Shown here in pieces: positions 6,167 through 11,496 of a stretch of 11,496 nucleotides of DNA. Origin of the DNA: Pseudomonas sp. (lineage in GTDB: Bacteria > Pseudomonadota > Gammaproteobacteria > Pseudomonadales > Pseudomonadaceae); the NCBI GenBank assembly GCA_029239415.1, contig JAQZAY010000096.1, forward strand, positions 1 through 11,496, read 5' to 3'. The translations under genes were made by a program, and so were the position numbers. Positions within the stretch are counted from its first letter, which is position 1. Every line of letters begins with the position of its first letter. The notes below the pieces were generated by a model, which ran no database searches, had not been told where the DNA came from, and was given only the letters and a program-made list of their open reading frames with translations.

Positions 6167-8557
6167 TCAGCTCCCCCGCACGCCCAGCATCTCGTTCAGC
6201 ACCTGCGCCAGCAACTCGGGTTGCACGGGTTTCTGCACCACCACGCTGCCCGGCAACTCCAGGCCTTCAAGCTCGGCATAGCCGGTCAGGAACACAACCG
6301 GCAGCCGCGGGAAGCGTTCGCGGGCAGCGTGGGCCATCTGGGCGCCGTTGTAGCCGGGCATGGCGAAGTCGGTCAGCAACAGGTCGATGCGCTCATCGAG
6401 CATCGCCAGCGCCTGCTCGCCGCTGTTGGCCTGGACAACGTGGTAGCCATACAGGCGCAGCACGTCGTGCACCATGGCGCGCACCAGGTCGTCATCGTCG
6501 ACCAGCAGGATCAGGCGATCGCGGCCGCTGTCCGACAGTGCCTCGCTCGGGGGCTCGGCGGGCAGGTCGGCATGCGCCGGACGCTCGACTGCGGGCAGGT
6601 AGACGCGCACCTCGGTCCCGTGGCCGGGGCGGGTGTCGATGCGCACGCCGCCACCCGACTGCTTGGCGAAGCCGAACACCTGGGCCAGGCCGAGGCCAGA
6701 CCCCTTGCCGATGTCCTTGGTGGTGAAAAAGGGCTCGAACACCTTGGCCACCACGTCTTCGCTCATGCCGCAGCCGGTATCGCGAATCGACAGCACCACG
6801 TAGTCGCCCGGGTCGGGATCTTCCGGGCGCCGGGGGGCTTCGCTGATATGGGTATTGCAGGTGGACAAGGTCAGCTGGCCGCCTGCAGGCATGGCGTCGC
6901 GGGCATTGATCGCCAGGTTGAGGATGATCATCTCGGTCTGGGTCGGGTCGGTCAGTGCCTGGCTCAGGCCCTCATGCAGGTCGAGCAGCACCAGGATGCT
7001 GCCACCCAGGGTGCGGCGCAGCAGTTCCTCGAGGCCGGCCAAGGTCCTGTTCAGGTCGACCGGCACAGGCTCCAGGCGCTGGCGCCGGGAGAACGCGAGC
7101 AGTTGCGAGGTCAGCTTGGCCCCGCGCTCGCCAGCCTTGCGGATATGCTTCAGGCGGCCTGTGGCTTTTTCCAGGTTGCCCCTTTCAAGGTCGCGCTCCA
7201 GAAAGCTGGCACCGGTGATGATCACCGTCAGCAGGTTGTTGAAGTCGTGGGCCACGCCGGCGGTCAGCTGGCCGACCGCCTCAAGACGCTGCATCTGCTG
7301 CAGTGCCGCCTCGATGCGTTCACGCTCGGCGATCTGCTCGCGCAGGCGGGTGTTGGCCTCGGCCAGGCCCATGGCCGCCTCGCGCTCGCTGGTGATGTCG
7401 CGGGCGACCACGTACAGCAAGGTGTCCTCCGGCACGGCGATCCACGACAACCAGCGCTGCTGGCCACTGACATGCTGGATACGGCCGACGAAGCGAGCGC
7501 TGGTGCGCCCGTGGGCGAGGGCGGCGAGCTCGGCCAGGAACACATCGTGGTCGCTGTCGGGCAACAGTTCGAGCAGCGACATCTGCGAAAGCTGCTCGCG
7601 CTTGATGCCCAGGGTGTGCTCCCAGGCAGGGTTCAAGGCCACCGGGGTCAGGTCCTTGTTGAGCACGGCCAGCAGGTCCTGGGACAACTCCCAGGAGCGG
7701 TCGCGCTCGCGCGTACGGCGCTCGACCCGTTCGCCGAGCATCTCGTTGAGCTGGCGCAAGGCCTGGGTAGCCTGGCGCTGTTGATGGATATCCTGCAGCA
7801 CGCCGGTAAAGCGCACGCACAGGCCATCGACGAACTGGGTCTGGCCATTGCTCGACAGCCAGCGCGGCTCCGAGCCGTCGCGTGCCACGCTGCGAAACTC
7901 CACGCGATAGCGTCCATCGCCGTCAGCCTGCATGGCGCGGTCCGCGGCCTCGCGCACCTGGGCACGGTCGTCGGGGTGGATGCCCGCGTAGAAGACCTCC
8001 AGGTTCAGCTCGGCGTCCATGGGCAACCCGAACAGCGCCCTGCAACGGTCATCCCAGACCAGCAGGTCCTCTTGCGCGCGGTAGTCCCAGGTCCCCATGC
8101 CCGCCGCATCGATGGCGATGCGCGCGCGGGCCTCGACAGCGGCCAGGGCTTCTTCCGCCTGGCGGCGGCGATTGCGCTCCTGGACCTCGGTCAGGGCGCG
8201 CTTGACGGCCTTGGGCAGCAGAGACAGGTTCTTCTTGAGGACATAGTCGGTGGCACCCAGGCGGATCATCTCCACCGCATGCTCCTCGCCGTAGATCCCG
8301 GATAGAAAGATGAACGGGGTGCCGGGCGCCAGCTGCTGGGCGATGAGCAGCACATCGGTGCCAGACGAGCCGGGCAGTACGCAGTCGCAGATGATGACGT
8401 CGTAGTGTCCCTCGCGCAGCGCATCCCGTGCGCCCTCGTGGTTGAACACCTGTCGCGCCTGGACCTCCAACCCGCTGCGCTCCAGGCGCAGCAAGGTCAG
8501 CTCGGCATCCATCGAGCTGTCTTCGATCATCAATAGTTTCAGGGGGCTGGGCAGCAT
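6167..8557 (-). CDS. Hybrid sensor histidine kinase, REC-PAS-PAS-HisKA-HATPase-REC
   Basis: 796-residue cytoplasmic hybrid kinase with no membrane segment seen. Residues about 5-125 form an N-terminal receiver (acid pair E12/D13, phosphoacceptor D58 in IICDCVLPG, K108). Residues about 140-258 are a PAS/PAC sensor (FRSVARDGSEPRWL, FTGVLQDI). A charged coiled-coil-like linker spans about 259-290. A second, weaker PAS spans 290-390 (ending VARDITSERE). The HisKA domain has H437 in LTAGVAHDFNNLL. HATPase_c has N-box N551 (NLAINARDAMP), DTGCGM (593-598), FEPFFTTK and GSGLGLAQ. A C-terminal receiver (residues 682-790) has D730 in LLLTDFAMPG, T758 and K776. The start at 8557 has GGAG 5 bases upstream. 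The gap to the response regulator is 10 bases, with GGAG overlapping just after the TGA, so translation is probably coupled. There is no output domain. The ligand of the PAS domains is unknown. Confidence 0.95.
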   Translation of the reverse strand: MLPSPLKLLMIEDSSMDAELTLLRLERSGLEVQARQVFNHEGARDALREGHYDVIICDCVLPGSSGTDVLLIAQQLAPGTPFIFLSGIYGEEHAVEMIRLGATDYVLKKNLSLLPKAVKRALTEVQERNRRRQAEEALAAVEARARIAIDAAGMGTWDYRAQEDLLVWDDRCRALFGLPMDAELNLEVFYAGIHPDDRAQVREAADRAMQADGDGRYRVEFRSVARDGSEPRWLSSNGQTQFVDGLCVRFTGVLQDIHQQRQATQALRQLNEMLGERVERRTRERDRSWELSQDLLAVLNKDLTPVALNPAWEHTLGIKREQLSQMSLLELLPDSDHDVFLAELAALAHGRTSARFVGRIQHVSGQQRWLSWIAVPEDTLLYVVARDITSEREAAMGLAEANTRLREQIAERERIEAALQQMQRLEAVGQLTAGVAHDFNNLLTVIITGASFLERDLERGNLEKATGRLKHIRKAGERGAKLTSQLLAFSRRQRLEPVPVDLNRTLAGLEELLRRTLGGSILVLLDLHEGLSQALTDPTQTEMIILNLAINARDAMPAGGQLTLSTCNTHISEAPRRPEDPDPGDYVVLSIRDTGCGMSEDVVAKVFEPFFTTKDIGKGSGLGLAQVFGFAKQSGGGVRIDTRPGHGTEVRVYLPAVERPAHADLPAEPPSEALSDSGRDRLILLVDDDDLVRAMVHDVLRLYGYHVVQANSGEQALAMLDERIDLLLTDFAMPGYNGAQMAHAARERFPRLPVVFLTGYAELEGLELPGSVVVQKPVQPELLAQVLNEMLGVRGS

Positions 8558-8567
8558 TGAGACTCCG

Positions 8568-9029
8568 TCAGGGGGTACCTCGGCGGTTCAGACGCGACGA
8601 ACCGGGTGGAGGTTCATTGAGCACCGCCCAAAAGATGCCGAGGTCGGAAATCGCGGTCACGAATTCCTTGAACTCCACCGGCTTGACCACGTAGGCGTTC
8701 ACGCCCAGTTCGTAGGCGCGCACCAGGTCGGGCTCTTCGCGCGAGGAGGTCAGCATGACGGTCGGGAGGCTGCGCAGCTCGGCGGTCTCGCGGACCACCT
8801 TGAGCACTTCGAGGCCATCGACCTTGGGCAGCTTGAGGTCCAGCAGCATGACCGCCGGGTTGCCGTCGGCGCGGGTGCTGTAGTCATTGCGGCGCAGCAG
8901 GTAGTCCAGCGCCTCGGCGCCATCGCGCAGCACGATGACGTCGTTGGCCAGCTGGCTGCGCTCCAGCGCGACAAGCGTCAACTCCAGGTCCCTGGGGTTG
9001 TCTTCGACCAACAAGATGGGTTTGAGCAT
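8568..9029 (-). CDS. Single-domain response regulator (Rcp1/CheY-like) linked to the phytochrome
   Basis: 153-residue protein made of one receiver domain and a short basic tail (SSRLNRRG). Phosphorylation marks are complete: E9/D10 acid pocket (LLVEDNP), phosphoacceptor D64 in MLLDLKLPKVDG, T94 (VMLTSS) and K116 (VVKPVEF). LLVEDNPRDLELT and KVDGLEVLK are typical of the Rcp1-type regulators paired with phytochromes. It sits 29 bases after the phytochrome stop, past three 7-bp repeats, and 10 bases before the hybrid kinase. It most likely accepts phosphate from the phytochrome. With no output domain, it may act as a phosphate shuttle, a phosphate sink or a binding partner of the hybrid kinase. 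The ATG at 9029 has only a weak Shine-Dalgarno. Confidence 0.96.
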   Translation of the reverse strand: MLKPILLVEDNPRDLELTLVALERSQLANDVIVLRDGAEALDYLLRRNDYSTRADGNPAVMLLDLKLPKVDGLEVLKVVRETAELRSLPTVMLTSSREEPDLVRAYELGVNAYVVKPVEFKEFVTAISDLGIFWAVLNEPPPGSSRLNRRGTP

Positions 9030-9044
9030 GTTTCGTAGAGTCCG

Positions 9045-9065
9045 TCAGGTATCAGGTATCAGGTA
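9045..9065 (-). repeat. Perfect 3 x 7-bp tandem repeat spanning the phytochrome stop codon
   Basis: TACCTGA is repeated three times exactly on the minus strand (9059-9065, 9052-9058, 9045-9051). The first copy contains the phytochrome stop TGA. The 7-base period puts the other two TGA codons in the other two frames. The repeat occupies most of the 29-base gap before the response regulator. Confidence 0.95.
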
Positions 9066-11311
9066 TCGATTGGGTGACGCGGTAGTGCAAAGTGGAACGT
9101 GGCGCCTTCGTTGACCTGGCCTTCGGCCCAGATGCGCCCGTCATGGCGCTCGACGATCCGTCGCACACTGGCAAGGCCGATGCCGGTGCCCTCGAAGTCT
9201 TCCATCCGGTGCAGGCGCTGGAAGACGCCGAACAGCTTGTTGGCGTAGGCCATGTCGAAGCCCACACCATTGTCGCGGATATAGACCTCGACTTCGGTCT
9301 CGCTCTGGCGAGCGCCGATCTCGATGCGTGCCGGCGTGCGGCCTCGGGTGTACTTGATGGCGTTGGACAGCAGGTTGAGCAGGGCCATGTTGATGAACGC
9401 CGGGTCGGCGACCACCTTGGGCAGCGCGCCGACTTCCCACACGATGTCGCGGTCGGCATAGTCGGGCGCCAGCTCGGTGCGGATGCTGTCGATCAGGGCA
9501 TTGAGGTCGACATCCGACATGCGCAGCGCCGAGCGTCCCATCTGGGAGAAGTTGAGAAGGTTGTCGACCAGGGTGCCGGCGAAACGCGCGGCTTCATTGA
9601 TATGGCCCAGGAAGCGCCGGCCACGCTCGCTCAGCGTCGGGCCTTCGATCTCGGTCAGCAGTTCGGTGTAGCCGGCAATGTGCCGCAGCGGCGCACGCAG
9701 GTCATGCGAGACGCTGTAGGAGAACGCCTCGAGCTCCTTGTTCGAGCGGCGCAGCTCGCCGGCCAGTTGCGCCAGCTCCTCGGCCTTGCGCAAGACAATG
9801 CCGAGCACCGCGGCGCGCAGCTCGACCACGGCCTCGACGACCAGCGGGTCCCAGGGCTTGGAGAAGTCACGCACCTCTTCCTGCCAGGACTCGAAGCTAT
9901 GGCGCGGATTGAGCGTGCCAAGCGGGCCTATCGATTTTTCTGGCCTGCCCGCCCAGCTGACGGTGCGGGCCTGTTCCGGGCGGAACCACAGCAGGTAGTG
10001 CGAGTGGATCTGCGAAATGGCCACGGCCAGTACGCCTGCAGTATTGTCGGCCAGCTCCGGGAGCTCGTCGATGTCGCGGCGCACGTTGTCGGTATGGAAC
10101 ACGGTCCCGCCGCCGCGCTGGGCCAGCCAGTGGACCAGCGCATTGACCCGTGACTCGGGCGGCGTCTCGCCGATCAGCTCGCAGCGTTCGGCCGAGATGA
10201 TCGCCGCGCCGCTGGCACCGGCGAAGTCCAGCAGTACCTGGGGCAGGACGAGCAGGCCGTCGGCGACACTGTCGTGGTCGGCCATGGACGAGAGCATCTG
10301 CACGATGCGTTGGCGAAGCTGCAGCAGTCGATGGGTGCTGGCATGCGATTCACGCGACTCGATCTGCAGCGACAGCATGTTGGCCAACAGCTCGCAGGCC
10401 GTGCGGGTCTGGAAATCCACCCGGCGCGGTTGCTCGTGGTGGCAGGAGATCAAGCCCCAGAGCTTGCCGTCGACCACGATGGACAGCGACATCGAGGCCA
10501 GCGTGCCCATGTTGCGCATGTACTGCAGGTGCAGGGGCGAGACGCTGCGCAACGAGGCGAAGCTCATGTCCAGCGCCTGGCCGGTACGTGGGTTGAGCGC
10601 CGGCAGCACGGGGGAGGGCTGGTAGTTGGCGTCTTCGATCACGCGGATGCGATTGATGCGATAGAGCTCGCGCGCCTGGCGCGGAATGTCGGACGCGGGA
10701 AAACACTGGCCCAGGTAGCGCGGGTAGCCGGCGTCGGCTACTTCGGCGATCACCAGGCCGTTGCCCTCGTCGTCGAAGCTGTAGGCCTTGACCCTCCCGA
10801 ACCCTGTAATGCGCTTGAGCTCTTCGACCGTACGCTGCAGCAGTTCATCGATGCTGCTGGCCTGGTGCAGGCTGCTGACGAAGCCGCGTACCAGCGGGTA
10901 GAAGTTGCCATGGACGCCGATGCCCGGAGTGTCCTGGGCCGGCTCGAGCTCGGCGATCAGTACCTGGTCGTGACGGTGCACCAGCACCGTGAGGTTGCGT
11001 CCGGCCCAAGGCCCTTGGCGCAGGCGCGCGTCGCCGATATGGAAAGGGAAGATCTCGTCGCACGGCAACTGACGCAAGTGCTCGCGCAGGTCGAAGTCTT
11101 CAGCCACCAGCTCGGCGAAACAGCTGCCCAGCAAGGCACTGGCGCTCAACCCCAGCCACTGCTCGGCGTTTTCGCTGGCCTGGAGGATGCTCAGGTCGGA
11201 TTCGTCCAGCACCAGCAGGAACCCATGGGGCTGGATGCTTCCCGGAACATGGATAGGCTCTTGGGCGCAGCGCTCGATGGCGTGTTCCAGGGAAGGCTCG
11301 GCGTTGGACAA
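9059..11311 (-). CDS. bphP: Bacteriophytochrome histidine kinase (PAS-GAF-PHY-HisKA-HATPase)
   Basis: 750-residue red/far-red light sensor kinase, cytoplasmic. The N-terminal PAS carries C15 in ERCAQEPIHVPGSIQPHG, the cysteine that bacteriophytochromes use to bind biliverdin. The GAF domain (about 150-320) has FPASDIPRQARELY with D208 in the conserved D-I-P, SPLHLQYMRNMG with H261, and CHH with H291, all chromophore-pocket residues. The PHY domain (about 330-510) has the tongue motif PRHSF (469-473) and ESWQEEV. The kinase has phosphoacceptor H536 (SYSVSHDLRAPLRHI), N-box N650 (LLSNAIKY), DNGVGF (680-685) and GTGIGL (708-713). All the expected residues are present. The start is TTG: an in-frame TAG lies upstream with no ATG or GTG between, and GGGAG sits 9 bases before it. 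It is first gene of the three-gene operon. No heme oxygenase (biliverdin maker) is seen in the window. Confidence 0.97.
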   Translation of the reverse strand: MSNAEPSLEHAIERCAQEPIHVPGSIQPHGFLLVLDESDLSILQASENAEQWLGLSASALLGSCFAELVAEDFDLREHLRQLPCDEIFPFHIGDARLRQGPWAGRNLTVLVHRHDQVLIAELEPAQDTPGIGVHGNFYPLVRGFVSSLHQASSIDELLQRTVEELKRITGFGRVKAYSFDDEGNGLVIAEVADAGYPRYLGQCFPASDIPRQARELYRINRIRVIEDANYQPSPVLPALNPRTGQALDMSFASLRSVSPLHLQYMRNMGTLASMSLSIVVDGKLWGLISCHHEQPRRVDFQTRTACELLANMLSLQIESRESHASTHRLLQLRQRIVQMLSSMADHDSVADGLLVLPQVLLDFAGASGAAIISAERCELIGETPPESRVNALVHWLAQRGGGTVFHTDNVRRDIDELPELADNTAGVLAVAISQIHSHYLLWFRPEQARTVSWAGRPEKSIGPLGTLNPRHSFESWQEEVRDFSKPWDPLVVEAVVELRAAVLGIVLRKAEELAQLAGELRRSNKELEAFSYSVSHDLRAPLRHIAGYTELLTEIEGPTLSERGRRFLGHINEAARFAGTLVDNLLNFSQMGRSALRMSDVDLNALIDSIRTELAPDYADRDIVWEVGALPKVVADPAFINMALLNLLSNAIKYTRGRTPARIEIGARQSETEVEVYIRDNGVGFDMAYANKLFGVFQRLHRMEDFEGTGIGLASVRRIVERHDGRIWAEGQVNEGATFHFALPRHPIDT

Positions 11312-11496
11312 GGGGTGGCGCTCCCGTAGGTTCGTCTGATGATGCCGCGTCAGCTAGCACAGGGCGTTTGAAGCGCAAAATATCAGAAAGTTGACTGTTT
11401 TGCTCGGAAGGGTGCCAGATCGCCAGCCATCTTATGGCGTCCCGCACAATGAGTTCTATTCTGGCGTCATCTTTCTGACCTGCTACCCTCTTCCCA
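11312..11496. promoter_or_regulatory. Upstream region of the phytochrome operon
   Basis: 185 bases with no gene seen on either strand; this should hold the operon promoter. It contains an AT-rich block (about 11361-11403) with GCAAAA (11375-11380) and TTTTGC (11398-11403) as a 6-bp inverted repeat. On the minus strand TGGCAC (within 11411-11418) resembles a sigma-54 -24 element but the -12 is off by one base and poor. I could not assign a promoter with confidence. Confidence 0.4.
11321..11325 (-). promoter_or_regulatory. Ribosome-binding site supporting the TTG start of the phytochrome
   Basis: GGGAG on the minus strand, 9 bases before the TTG at 11311. Together with the in-frame TAG upstream, it leaves TTG as the only sensible start. 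Confidence 0.65.

Noticed and set aside
6143..8305. 720-residue open frame on the plus strand opposite the hybrid kinase
   Set aside because: It is antisense to a clear kinase and begins inside the intrinsic terminator. It is rich in Q, H, G and A, with no recognisable domain.
9092..10153. Open frames on the plus strand opposite the phytochrome (also 10274-11329)
   Set aside because: They are antisense to conserved phytochrome and kinase motifs and show only composition bias from the real frame.
11401..11418. Sigma-54 promoter upstream of the phytochrome
   Set aside because: TGGCAC gives a good -24 element, but the following GC is one base too far and the TT before it is missing, so it does not fit the -24/-12 rule.
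1..11496. Mobile elements, CRISPR arrays, tRNA or rRNA genes
   Set aside because: I looked for transposase or integrase motifs, regularly spaced repeats and RNA-gene signatures on both strands and saw none.

Overview
The window is GC-rich DNA whose gene content points to a fluorescent Pseudomonas, most likely near the P. putida group. The grounds are dense GC-biased codon use, a FecI/FecR/receptor iron unit, a bacteriophytochrome with its own response regulator, and an NspC-type polyamine pair. The genus is inferred from gene content; I could not run a search. I see no transposase, integrase, tRNA, rRNA or CRISPR array, and the window reads as ordinary chromosome.

Layout, left to right. (1) 1-2577, minus strand: a cell-surface-signalling iron unit transcribed right to left as ECF sigma factor, FecR-like anti-sigma/transducer, then a TonB-dependent siderophore receptor with an N-terminal STN signalling domain. 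The receptor is cut by the left edge. (2) 2725-3216, plus strand: a GNAT acetyltransferase divergent from the sigma gene, followed by a GC-rich hairpin zone. (3) 3293-3565, minus strand: a small secreted PepSY protein. (4) 3733-6096, plus strand: carboxynorspermidine decarboxylase (nspC), then a saccharopine-dehydrogenase-like protein that is probably carboxynorspermidine synthase. The pair ends in a strong intrinsic terminator at 6121-6144. (5) 6167-11311, minus strand: a three-gene light-signalling operon of bacteriophytochrome histidine kinase, single-domain response regulator and hybrid histidine kinase with receiver domains at both ends. (6) 11312-11496: upstream region of the phytochrome operon, with no gene seen.

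How the genes work together. In the iron unit, a ferric siderophore bound by the receptor should signal through STN to FecR and release the sigma factor to raise receptor expression. In the polyamine pair, the dehydrogenase condenses aspartate semialdehyde with a diamine and NspC decarboxylates the product to norspermidine or spermidine. In the phytochrome operon, red/far-red light sensed through biliverdin would control phosphate flow through the phytochrome, the free receiver and the hybrid kinase. None of these three proteins has a DNA-binding or cyclic-di-GMP output domain, so the output must lie elsewhere.

The most unusual sequence details are a perfect 3 x 7-bp tandem repeat at the end of the phytochrome gene that places TGA in all three frames, a twin-arginine motif before the FecR membrane segment, and a 10-bp perfect inverted repeat in the sigma/acetyltransferase intergenic region.
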